The notes under the pieces were generated by a model. That model was not told where the DNA came from. It made no database searches and saw only the letters and a list, made by a program, of their open reading frames with translations. From Anaerolinea thermophila (GTDB lineage Bacteria > Chloroflexota > Anaerolineae > Anaerolineales > DRKV01): a stretch of 8,205 nucleotides of DNA. The stretch is taken from assembly GCA_020722405.1 (NCBI GenBank), contig DYKW01000074.1, positions 1 through 8,205 on the forward strand, written 5' to 3'. This document shows, piece by piece, positions 1 to 6,992 of the stretch. The translations under genes and the position numbers were made by a program. Position 1 is the stretch's first letter; every line of letters starts with the position of its first letter.

Positions 1-1098
1 GGGACGGCGGTCCATTTTTTTAAATGTCATCCAATATTGAATTTTGCGTATTTTGTCCATTTCCCTGCAAACGATGGTGTAAGTTCCTGGCTCCAGGCGT
101 GACCAGTCTTCCTTTTCGAGGATGGCCGGCGGCATGCCCGCTGGGCGAAAAATTGCTGGGATTCCTGTCCTGTTGGGGCTTAGAGCCATGACTCCTCTGC
201 CTTTGAGGCGTGTGTTGAGCTCGGCCGGTCCGTTGAGTGATCCCAAGTCTGTGCTCCACTGATGACTGTTCGGCTGACACAGTGCCCGGCCGAATAAATT
301 CAGCGGCATGCGTATCTTTGATGTGAGCGGAAAATGTAGGGAGCGATATATTTGCCCGCTTTCTGCCATCAAATGAAGCTTGAAAGGTTTGTTCCTCCAT
401 TCATGCACAGACCTGGCCTTTGGCAGGATGCCAAGCTTGTAGCCGTGGCGTCTCAGCCTTCGGGCAAGGTCGGCGTCTTCATAAAACATGAAATAGCGTG
501 GATCGAATAGTCCTCCGGATCGGAGCGCCGCCTCTCGTCGCACGAGCATGACGGCTCCGCTCAGAAAGTCGACAACTGAGGCGTCTTTGGCGGACATCAA
601 CCTCTGTTGCCATTTCAGGTAAAGGGAGAAGAGAAGTCGGGCAAAATAGGGGTGCTTGTTCGCGAGAGAGAGCGCAGCCCAAACAGTCGGGGTCTCCGGA
701 AGGAGGCTCGGAATCAGGAAACGATGCTCATGGTCCCAGAAAGTTGCCGGCGCCAAGGCACCCCAGCAGGGCATACAGTCCATTTCTTCAGCGAGCAAAA
801 GAATATCGTGTTCCTTGATGCGGGCATCGGGATTCAGAAGAAAAATGTAGGGCGCAGTGGATGAGTCAAAGGCCAGATTACAGCCTTTTCCAAATCCGAG
901 ATTGACAGTGGGCGTCAAAAGTCGGATGTGATCGGAAAGTTTTTCCCCTAGATAACCGGCTTCGAGAGAATCTTCAGTATTTTCGACGACCCATACGCAT
1001 CCGTGCTGCCAGGGAAGGAGGGGGGCCAGCGCCGTTATGACGTCGGATGCGCTTCGATAATTGACAACGATGATATCAATCGCAGACCGCGAGGACAT
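1..1098 (-). CDS. GT2 family glycosyltransferase, rhamnosyltransferase-like (3' end cut by window)
   Basis: I translated the minus strand from the ATG at 1098 and found 366 sense codons with no stop before the left edge, so the C-terminus is missing. The product is a cytoplasmic inverting GT-A enzyme that should move a sugar from a nucleotide sugar onto a growing glycan. Residues 7-15 (IDIIVVNYR) form the first Rossmann strand. NLGFGKGCN at about 60-70 and LLNPDA at 87-92 hold the nucleotide and metal-binding region (NPDA in place of DXD). FDPRYFMFYEDADL at 198-211 is the acceptor/catalytic-base region typical of WbbL/RfbF-type rhamnosyltransferases. HGYKLGILPKARSVHEW follows at about 220-236. 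Residues from about 270 go beyond the usual catalytic domain and include LEPGTYTIV, which looks beta-rich. The start overlaps the end of the methyltransferase gene by 23 bp with no clear ribosome binding site, suggesting translational coupling. The donor sugar cannot be told from sequence. Confidence 0.88.
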   Translation of the reverse strand, partial: MSSRSAIDIIVVNYRSASDVITALAPLLPWQHGCVWVVENTEDSLEAGYLGEKLSDHIRLLTPTVNLGFGKGCNLAFDSSTAPYIFLLNPDARIKEHDILLLAEEMDCMPCWGALAPATFWDHEHRFLIPSLLPETPTVWAALSLANKHPYFARLLFSLYLKWQQRLMSAKDASVVDFLSGAVMLVRREAALRSGGLFDPRYFMFYEDADLARRLRRHGYKLGILPKARSVHEWRNKPFKLHLMAESGQIYRSLHFPLTSKIRMPLNLFGRALCQPNSHQWSTDLGSLNGPAELNTRLKGRGVMALSPNRTGIPAIFRPAGMPPAILEKEDWSRLEPGTYTIVCREMDKIRKIQYWMTFKKMDRRP

Positions 1099-2239
1099 GG
1101 AAGCTTTCGGTAGAGAGGTTTGTAAGATCCGGTTTTATTCCAGCCTTGGCGGCATTATTCAGCAAAAGAAGAAAATTGTTATTCGGGGGCGAGTGCACAT
1201 TTTCCCATCGCATGATTCTGAATCCTGTGTCTTCAATGAGCGTTCTCAATGAAGAGCACGTGAAAAAACGCAGATGTGTTACGCAGAGGATGCCCGCCGG
1301 CTGGTAGTCGAATTGACCTTCCAAAAGGTCTCTGACGATCGACCAATGACCGATATTGGGAACGGATAGAAGGAGATATCCACCAGGATTGAGGCATGCA
1401 CGGGCCTTGCGGAGGGCGAGGGCCGGATCCGGCAGATGCTCCAGGACATCGAGAAATGAGACACAATCGAATTTTTCGTCGATTGAAACGGATAAGAAAT
1501 CCCCTTGTATGACGCTGAGGCCCCTTTTTCGGGCGACCTCTGTGACCTTGGGAACGGGCTCTACCAGTACAGCCCGGCCGCTTCTTTTCTTCAGGAAGGA
1601 GAAGGCGAAATTTCCCAAACCACCACCGACATCGAGAAGGCTTTGTACGTCGGATGGCAGAAGACGGAGCATTTCCGCCCGATCATGATGAAAGTAGTCG
1701 GCGTATGAATGGACGAATGCATGCATGGCGATGAGGGGTGGGGATGCGGTTCGGAAGGGCAATTCGATCAAGGGGATCCGTTTTTCCAGGAGTTCGGACG
1801 CATCATCCCGACGCGCCAGCATGATCCAGGGAGTCCGGCCGTCGTGCTTGCGCCACCGCTCCCTTTGGGTCAGTTGCCTTACAAAACGGTCAAAACCTGG
1901 GCGTGTGGTGTAATCCGGGGGCAAATTCCCGGAAAGACCGCGAGGATCCTCAGGAAGGACGCAGGTCCGGCCGCTTTCTTTTGCGACCGAAAGCAATTCT
2001 TCCACGAGATGGTCGCAGATCAGGACGGAGCTTGTGAGGACGAGGAGGACCCATGGCGACTTACCGTAGAGTTTTAGACATTCCGAGGGCGGGTGCTCTG
2101 CGTGGGTTTGCTCATACCACTTGCAGGTCGATGGAAGACGTTTCTTGAGTTCGCTGACCCCCAGGACGTATTCTTGGGTGCCCGTGAGTTCCGGATCGGG
2201 AAAGAAGATGATGTCGACTTGGGAGACGTCTATGGGCAT
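1076..2239 (-). CDS. Class I SAM-dependent methyltransferase with unrecognised N-terminal region
   Basis: 387 residues. The C-terminal half (about 175-387) is a Rossmann-fold methyltransferase of the Methyltransf_11/23 (UbiG-like) type. Motif I is LLDVGGGLGNFAF at 201-213. The acidic residue after strand 2 is in VEPVPK at 226-231. QGDF at 245-248 should contact the adenine. FDCVSFLDVLEHLPDP at 257-272 is the motif 4 region, followed by LNPGGYLLLSVPN at 283-295 and HLRFFT at 322-327, as in glycan methyltransferases. The first ~170 residues match nothing I recognise; they have hydrophobic strands (VDIIFFPDPE at 8-17, WVLLVLTSSVLIC at 63-75) but no signal peptide or clear membrane helix. Lying among glycosyltransferases and downstream of a Wzt-type ATPase, it most likely methylates a sugar of the exported glycan; whether internal or chain-ending is not visible. 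The ATG at 2239 has GGAG four bases upstream. Confidence 0.88.
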   Translation of the reverse strand: MPIDVSQVDIIFFPDPELTGTQEYVLGVSELKKRLPSTCKWYEQTHAEHPPSECLKLYGKSPWVLLVLTSSVLICDHLVEELLSVAKESGRTCVLPEDPRGLSGNLPPDYTTRPGFDRFVRQLTQRERWRKHDGRTPWIMLARRDDASELLEKRIPLIELPFRTASPPLIAMHAFVHSYADYFHHDRAEMLRLLPSDVQSLLDVGGGLGNFAFSFLKKRSGRAVLVEPVPKVTEVARKRGLSVIQGDFLSVSIDEKFDCVSFLDVLEHLPDPALALRKARACLNPGGYLLLSVPNIGHWSIVRDLLEGQFDYQPAGILCVTHLRFFTCSSLRTLIEDTGFRIMRWENVHSPPNNNFLLLLNNAAKAGIKPDLTNLSTESFHVLAVCD

Positions 2240-2243
2240 GTTT

Positions 2244-2247
2244 CTCC
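2244..2247 (-). promoter_or_regulatory. Ribosome binding site of the methyltransferase gene
   Basis: GGAG lies four bases before the ATG at 2239, within the 39-base gap after the upstream GT2 stop codon. This is the clearest Shine-Dalgarno match in the window and supports this start. It is slightly close to the ATG. An overlapping ATG that begins one base before GGAG is in another frame and opens no plausible gene. Confidence 0.5.
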
Positions 2248-2278
2248 ATATTTACTCTGTGAAGGGAAATCCTTGCAG

Positions 2279-3250
2279 TCAACTGTGTGTCTGCGGATTT
2301 TCGTATTTCGCACGGACGATGTACAGGGGTCTTTGTTTGGTTTCCCGATAGACGCGACCCAGGTATTCGCCAAGGACTCCAAGTCCGATGAGCTGTATTC
2401 CGCCGAGGAAAAGGATGACGGTCATGAGGGATGCGTAACCGGGGAGATCTTTCCCGAATAGAAGGACTTTTCCGACGATGAAGGTCCCATAGGATAAGGC
2501 AAGAAGGGCAATGACAAGTCCGACGTACGTCCAGATACGAAGAGGCGTGGTGGAGAAGGCGGAGATACCATCGAGGGCAAGGTTCCAGAGTCGCCAAACG
2601 GAAAACTTGCTCCTTCCCGAGGAACGGGATTCACAATCATAGGGGATGATTGCCTGACGGAATCCTACCCATGCGAACAGGCCCTTCATGAAGCGTTGCC
2701 GCTCAGGCAGGAGATTCAGGGCATCGACGACCTTTCGATCCATTAAGCGGAAATCTCCCACGTTCGGGGGGATGGGGTGTTCGGAAATCATGTTGAACAG
2801 ACGGTAAAACCACAGTGATGTTATGCGTCTCATGATGGTGTCGGTTGCGCGATCGATCCTTTGGGGCAGAACCACTTCAAAGCCTTGCCGCCATAAGGCC
2901 ACCATCTCGTTAATGACCTCAGGAGGGTGCTGCAAGTCTGCATCAATGGGAATGACGGCCTTGCCGCAGGCGTGATGTAGGCCACACGAAAGGGCGGCTT
3001 CCTTACCGAAATTGCGGGATAAATCTATGATGCGAAGGTGTAGGGAGGCATGGGCCTTTTGTATTTCCAGGATCCGATCGAGTGTTGCATCCTCACTTCC
3101 GTCATTGACGCAGACGATCTCGAAAGATTCCCGCGTTTCGTAAAGCGCAGGAAGGAGTCGTGCAAAAAAAGGTTCCACATTCTCCTCTTCATTGTGCAGC
3201 GGACAAACGATGGAAAGTGATGGTTGTTGGTGAAGTGTATCGGGATTCAT
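2279..3250 (-). CDS. Polyprenyl-phosphate sugar synthase, GtrB/DPM1-like GT2 with two C-terminal TM helices
   Basis: 323 residues from the ATG at 3250. The family transfers a sugar from a nucleotide donor to undecaprenyl phosphate at the cytoplasmic face of the inner membrane, giving a lipid-linked donor for GT-C enzymes. SIVCPLHNEEENV at 13-25 opens the fold. VNDGS is at 48-52, LSRNFGKEAAL at 77-87, and DADLQHPP at 103-110 carries the metal-binding DXD. VGDFRLMDR at 164-172 and the ERQRF region at 183-187 are family motifs. SGRSKFS at 211-217 precedes the membrane part. Helices are near 238-260 and 273-296, followed by GEYLGRVYRETKQRPLYIV at 294-312. An in-frame ATG at 3397 would add 49 residues overlapping the previous gene by 122 bp. 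I prefer 3250 because the catalytic fold begins about 10 residues later and the extra stretch is low-complexity and basic, although no good ribosome binding site precedes 3250. The sugar is unknown. Confidence 0.9.
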   Translation of the reverse strand: MNPDTLHQQPSLSIVCPLHNEEENVEPFFARLLPALYETRESFEIVCVNDGSEDATLDRILEIQKAHASLHLRIIDLSRNFGKEAALSCGLHHACGKAVIPIDADLQHPPEVINEMVALWRQGFEVVLPQRIDRATDTIMRRITSLWFYRLFNMISEHPIPPNVGDFRLMDRKVVDALNLLPERQRFMKGLFAWVGFRQAIIPYDCESRSSGRSKFSVWRLWNLALDGISAFSTTPLRIWTYVGLVIALLALSYGTFIVGKVLLFGKDLPGYASLMTVILFLGGIQLIGLGVLGEYLGRVYRETKQRPLYIVRAKYENPQTHS

Positions 3251-3275
3251 GGGGAAAAAATCTTTAGCAGTGCCA

Positions 3276-4994
3276 TCATCTTTTGCCCTCGAAGGTAACC
3301 CCATCCCCATGCCAGGAAATTTGGATTTTCTCCTTTCCGCTGCCTTGTGGAAAGGTGAGGCAATCCGTATAGGCAATGCCTCCGTCAGGTTCGTCATAAC
3401 GTAAACGAAATGTTGTCCAGAGCGGATTTCCCATGCGTATCGCCCCGGATGGGGGTATGGGGATCTGACCGCAGGGGAGTATGGCTGTATATGTCCCCCC
3501 GTTCTGCGGCCTTATATCCCAGCGCAGGATTTGTGTGGAAGGATCGAATTCCATCTCCACCTTGAAGGAGATGGCCTTGAGATTTTTCCTCCATTCCTCG
3601 AGGATCCTTGGGACATCCAAAGTGATATCGGATAGGGAGCGGACGTTTCGATCATAACGAAATATCCGATATTTTTCGAGGTCGCACGCGAGCAGCGCGG
3701 ATTCGTCCGAAACAAGCAGGGGATGATCCTTCTCCGTTTCGAGGTCCATCAGCCCCTGGATATACCATGGACAGATCTCCGGGGTCAGATACAGGACATC
3801 TTTAGAGGAAAGGCTGGTGAGTGCGGTGCCCTGAACCGTGTAGACGGTCTGTAATTCCCTGTTTTTTTCGTTGAGGGCGCGCGTTTTCCCCCATGCCGAC
3901 ACGAGCATGAGCGGAAAGACGATGGAGAGGCCCCAGCAGAGGGCCTTGGTCACACGAACATCCGTCTTGCTGATCGATCCGGCGATGGTCATGCAACCAA
4001 GCGATGTCATTGCCCAGAATGCGATCAAGAAACGCTCGGAATGATCGGCAGGCAATCCCTGTGCTATTGGCAGGAGAGGAGCCAGCAGGAGGATGGGTGT
4101 GATGAGCCAAAGCGGCCGTGTCAAATATGGGGTCTTTGAAAAGAAGATCGCAGTGACTCCCATGCCCAACAGTGCCGCATGGCCTGCGACCGGAGGAGTG
4201 AACAACAACGTTGGGATGTGGGAGAAATAAGCGCTTGCAAAGGCCATGTTCCTCAACGAGAATTCCGACGCCGGAGTATAGCCCCCGATCACATCTCCGA
4301 GCATATACCAACGCCAGGGTACGTAGAGCATCATGACGAAAAAGAGCGGCCACGACATGGAGATCCTTTTCTTGAGGGTCCCGATGGGCATCAGTACGGG
4401 GACGAACCCGAGTGGGAGGTAGATCTCCTTGGCCGTTGCGGAGATGGCAAATGCGAGGCCTGCCAGCAAAGTAAATCCGATCCTTTCCGTGAGTGCGGCT
4501 CTCACAAACAACCAAAGGGAGAGGAGAAAGAAGAGCAGTCCCTCCACGTAATGCCTTACCATCAACTGATGGGCCGCAAGGGCAATGGGAGGGCCCACGA
4601 GAAAGAAGACCGCCCCGAGCCCGGCTGTCCAGGGGGCTACCCAGTCCCTGGAAATGAGATAGATGAGCCAGGAACACAAGGTAATGGCCAAAAGGTTGTG
4701 GGCATAAAATGCCACGGGATGGAACCCGAACAGGGTGTAATCCATATCAAAACACAAGGTAACCCATGGGGTGAGGTTGCTGGGGCTCAAGGCCTTCCAT
4801 GTCTGGGGATCGAAAAAATATTCCCACGGGCGATGGAATACCGCGTGTTTCAGGATCTGTGTGTCATCCAGCCACCACCAGCCCTGCAGGGCATCGCCAT
4901 ACAGGGAAAAGGTGACGCATCCGAGGAGGAGAAGGGCCAGGATCTTTTCGTGGCGGGATGGCCATGAGAAGGTTGTCCTCATCTTCCGGATCAC
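3276..4994 (-). CDS. GT-C family membrane glycosyltransferase (PMT/TMTC-like) with C-terminal soluble domain
   Basis: 572 residues from the GTG at 4994; an ATG at 4982 gives 568. About ten membrane segments can be seen, near residues 17-33, 99-115, 120-138, 152-168, 174-188, 192-206, 215-231, 271-286, 294-311, 322-340 and 350-368. WWWLDD at 39-44, in the loop after the first helix, is the acidic active-site motif expected of GT-C enzymes. The stretch at 74-102, with LFGFHPVAFYAHNLL, resembles the WLSHMLD-LFGLNP-HHL-NLLLH pattern of TMTC/PMT-like O-mannosyltransferases. Residues from about 374 to 572 are hydrophilic with probable beta strands and should lie in the periplasm. Such enzymes take a sugar from a polyprenyl-phosphate donor and add it to a glycan, lipid or protein outside the inner membrane. 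The next gene encodes a likely synthase for that donor, which supports the call. Acceptor and sugar are unknown; a GT39/GT83-like (ArnT-type) enzyme is the alternative. Confidence 0.78.
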   Translation of the reverse strand: MIRKMRTTFSWPSRHEKILALLLLGCVTFSLYGDALQGWWWLDDTQILKHAVFHRPWEYFFDPQTWKALSPSNLTPWVTLCFDMDYTLFGFHPVAFYAHNLLAITLCSWLIYLISRDWVAPWTAGLGAVFFLVGPPIALAAHQLMVRHYVEGLLFFLLSLWLFVRAALTERIGFTLLAGLAFAISATAKEIYLPLGFVPVLMPIGTLKKRISMSWPLFFVMMLYVPWRWYMLGDVIGGYTPASEFSLRNMAFASAYFSHIPTLLFTPPVAGHAALLGMGVTAIFFSKTPYLTRPLWLITPILLLAPLLPIAQGLPADHSERFLIAFWAMTSLGCMTIAGSISKTDVRVTKALCWGLSIVFPLMLVSAWGKTRALNEKNRELQTVYTVQGTALTSLSSKDVLYLTPEICPWYIQGLMDLETEKDHPLLVSDESALLACDLEKYRIFRYDRNVRSLSDITLDVPRILEEWRKNLKAISFKVEMEFDPSTQILRWDIRPQNGGTYTAILPCGQIPIPPSGAIRMGNPLWTTFRLRYDEPDGGIAYTDCLTFPQGSGKEKIQISWHGDGVTFEGKR

Positions 4995-4995
4995 A

Positions 4996-5955
4996 TCAGC
5001 CCCCTTCAGCCGGGGACATTTTGGGGAGTGAATCGACTGCGAACCACCTGCCGGGGGCATTGCGGATGGCCTTCTCGAGGAAGGCATAGACAACGTCAAG
5101 CGCATTCGGCTCGACGGCTGGGAGAACAGGGCCTCCCTCGATCCGGTAACATCCTGGTGAGACATGGCGGCAGACGAATCCCCCCATATCACTTCCCGTC
5201 CTTTCGGCCAGCCTTTGTGGTCCGCCCGCGACCAAGCGTCTCATGCCGAAAAAAAAGGGCGTAGATACGGCTCCTCCGGGCGATGGGGGGACATCCGCGA
5301 GGATCACGAGGCATTCCTTTCTCTCGAGGATCTCGTAAAAATGACGCAGTCCCCTTTCCAAGTCCAGTATCTTTCCTCCGTTCATCCATTTTTCCATCGC
5401 CCGGTACTTTTTGTGAAAATGATCCCTCACAGGCAAGGCCACCCTCTCGTCCACGATCGCCATGCTCATGGCATTGATCCGGACCCCTGCCTTTCCAAGA
5501 AAGGTTACCCCCAAGGAAAAACTGTCATAGTGTGGGGTCAGCAGGACAAGCCCCCTATCCCTGTTGAGGCATGAATACAGAAAGGCAACGGGCGCGATTG
5601 TGCAGCTTAGCTCAGGGACCCGGCCGGCGATGATCAGCCGGCTCTCGTATTCCTCCCTGCTCTCCGTTTCGAAACGCTCCCTTACGAGGGATCGGATGTA
5701 TTTCTCATGGGCCTGGGGATACAGGATCCGATATCCGGCATACGTCAACCTTGCCACATGAGAATCTCCTGCAGCCACGGATCGCCAGTCGCGTTTTATC
5801 CGGCAGTTCATCCATCCCCTGGCGCGAGCAAGGGCATAGCCCATGGGCAGAGGTAGGATGGCCATCGTCGGGAGGACCGAACGGTAATCGAGGGCGTGGA
5901 GGGCGTGGCAGAATCGGCATGCCTTATTTTTGAAACTTTTCGATAAGTTGACCAT
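4996..5955 (-). CDS. LpxL/HtrB-like acyltransferase (LPLAT superfamily), altered catalytic motif
   Basis: 319 residues, close to the usual 290-320 of late lipid A acyltransferases. Those enzymes move a fatty acid from acyl-ACP to a lipid A or glycolipid hydroxyl at the inner face of the inner membrane. The order of conserved blocks fits: an N-terminal amphipathic/hydrophobic stretch at 24-46; GLVLLTPHYDSFSLG at 135-149 at the place of the HX4(D/E) box; LVILADVPPSP at 216-226 with Asp221; FFFGMRRLVAGGPQRLAERTGS at 234-255, matching the FFG-G-A-LA-TGA block; and PGRWFAVDSLPKM at 301-313, matching the final P-QW block. In the catalytic box His142 is kept, but the residue five places on is Ser147 rather than Glu or Asp; Asp144 is the nearest acid. 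The enzyme may therefore be divergent or inactive. The ATG at 5955 lies 14 bases after the GNAT stop with only a weak ribosome binding site. The acyl acceptor (lipid A, glycan or carrier) cannot be named. Confidence 0.72.
   Translation of the reverse strand: MVNLSKSFKNKACRFCHALHALDYRSVLPTMAILPLPMGYALARARGWMNCRIKRDWRSVAAGDSHVARLTYAGYRILYPQAHEKYIRSLVRERFETESREEYESRLIIAGRVPELSCTIAPVAFLYSCLNRDRGLVLLTPHYDSFSLGVTFLGKAGVRINAMSMAIVDERVALPVRDHFHKKYRAMEKWMNGGKILDLERGLRHFYEILERKECLVILADVPPSPGGAVSTPFFFGMRRLVAGGPQRLAERTGSDMGGFVCRHVSPGCYRIEGGPVLPAVEPNALDVVYAFLEKAIRNAPGRWFAVDSLPKMSPAEGG
5000..5006 (-). promoter_or_regulatory. Possible ribosome binding site favouring the GTG start at 4994
   Basis: AAGGGGG lies in the last codons of the acyltransferase gene, five bases before a GTG that begins one base after that gene's TGA (4998-4996). 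The later ATG at 4982 has only GGAAG directly against it, which is too close to work well. The spacing therefore favours GTG with translational coupling. The match to the consensus is imperfect. Confidence 0.35.
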
Positions 5956-5969
5956 TTTTCAAGGTTTTT

Positions 5970-6992
5970 TTACAGGAAATCCGTATCTCCACCCATCAGC
6001 CACCACTCTGATCCCTCGATGTCTTCCTCCGGAATCGCAGTGACACGCGACAAGGCAAGAAAAGCGGCATTAACTGTGCGTTCAGCACCCGTCCTCTGTA
6101 AGACCCTGAAAACGGCCGGCGTGCCCCAGCATGTGAGGACATCCGCCCCGGACGAGGCTGCGGCTGAAAGCGCCGCGCGGACTGCGAGGTGCATGGCCCT
6201 TCTCGGGCCGATGACATCGAGCAGCTCCGCCTGTTTTCCGTGTAGGCCCATCACGCAGATCGCCTTGCTCTCCCCCCATGGCCATCTTTTGATCGAAAGG
6301 AATGTGTATTCGCGGTCGGGACGGGAAAGGAAACGATGACGGAGATATTCCGCATCCCTCACACCCAGTACGAAAAGACCCATGTCCCTCTCCATGGCCT
6401 TCCATGCCCGGGTGACGTCGCGTTCACAATCCTTCGTATCCGGGGGGAGGAAGGACCAGCGCCATGCAAAGGGAAGCTTGTGGTGGTCTGTTCGCCAGCG
6501 CAACTGGTAGATCGGGCCAAAATTACGGTAAAGCCCCAGGGCAACACCAAGCCGTATGTGCCGTTCATTGGGGAATCCGAAGGCGATCCGGTAGGGACGA
6601 TCCACCCCTGCACGACTTGACAGGAAATGGGATGCGACGTGGTAAAAGGGGCCCTTCCTGGCAGACAGGCCGCGCACCTCCGGCGCAACCATCACATCCC
6701 CGACCTGTATGGCGGATACGGAGACCCCCTTCCATCTCAATTCGCGGGCGAATCCTCCGTAATGGGCAATCAGCCGCCCCTTTTCATCCCAAAGTCCGAC
6801 GGCCTCTCCTCGACCAGGGGCGTATTTCCAGGGAAACCAGCGTTCGTGGGGTGTGTAGCCGAAGGCGGAGACAAAAAGCCGGAGGACCGCATCTTTATCT
6901 TCGCGGCGGACATCCTCAAGCTTGAACGATTGGGTCCCAATCCTGATGGGAATAGGGTGTGAGAACCTTTGGCCGTTCATACCCTCAGGCAC
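5970..6992 (-). CDS. GNAT family N-acyltransferase, polysaccharide-cluster type
   Basis: 340 residues from a GTG at 6992, which overlaps the ATPase stop codon by 8 bp; an ATG at 6980 would remove four residues and has GAGGG almost touching it. GNAT enzymes move an acyl group, usually acetyl from acetyl-CoA, to an amine. GDVMVAPEVRGLSARKGPFY at 98-117 corresponds to GNAT motif A (V-P-RG-G, acyl-CoA pyrophosphate loop). FGFPNERHIRLGVALGLY at 138-155 is the GFPN-K-G block common in GNAT proteins of surface-polysaccharide clusters. The length and the second alpha/beta region (about 205-335) suggest two GNAT-like halves, of which only the first shows the CoA loop. It is soluble and cytoplasmic, with no signal peptide. 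Among sugar enzymes, the simplest role is N-acylation of an amino sugar, on the nucleotide sugar or lipid-linked glycan. No aminotransferase is visible in this window to confirm an amino sugar. Confidence 0.75.
   Translation of the reverse strand: MPEGMNGQRFSHPIPIRIGTQSFKLEDVRREDKDAVLRLFVSAFGYTPHERWFPWKYAPGRGEAVGLWDEKGRLIAHYGGFARELRWKGVSVSAIQVGDVMVAPEVRGLSARKGPFYHVASHFLSSRAGVDRPYRIAFGFPNERHIRLGVALGLYRNFGPIYQLRWRTDHHKLPFAWRWSFLPPDTKDCERDVTRAWKAMERDMGLFVLGVRDAEYLRHRFLSRPDREYTFLSIKRWPWGESKAICVMGLHGKQAELLDVIGPRRAMHLAVRAALSAAASSGADVLTCWGTPAVFRVLQRTGAERTVNAAFLALSRVTAIPEEDIEGSEWWLMGGDTDFL

Noticed and set aside
11..22. The T-rich run near the left edge as a terminator tail.
   Set aside because: On the minus strand it is an A run encoding FKKM in the open glycosyltransferase frame, with no stem beside it.
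20..400. A 126-codon minus-strand frame that could pass for a separate small gene at the left edge.
   Set aside because: The long glycosyltransferase frame from 1098 runs through this whole region without a stop and carries family motifs, whereas the short frame reads as Arg/His/Gln-rich shadow sequence.
1709..2077. Plus-strand open frame opposite the methyltransferase N-terminal region, considered because that region is unrecognised.
   Set aside because: The minus-strand frame continues without a break into a clear methyltransferase fold and has a good ribosome binding site. The plus-strand frame has no supporting start signal or domain.
3802..4677. A 291-codon minus-strand frame inside the GT-C gene.
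   Set aside because: It is a shadow of the GT-C gene in another frame: rich in Arg, His, Pro and Gly with no membrane segments or family motifs.
4179..4967. A 262-codon open frame on the plus strand, opposite the GT-C gene.
   Set aside because: Its product is rich in Gly, Glu, Gln and Pro with no recognisable domain, as expected from the antisense of a hydrophobic membrane-protein gene. The minus-strand frame has clear membrane segments and the WLDD motif.
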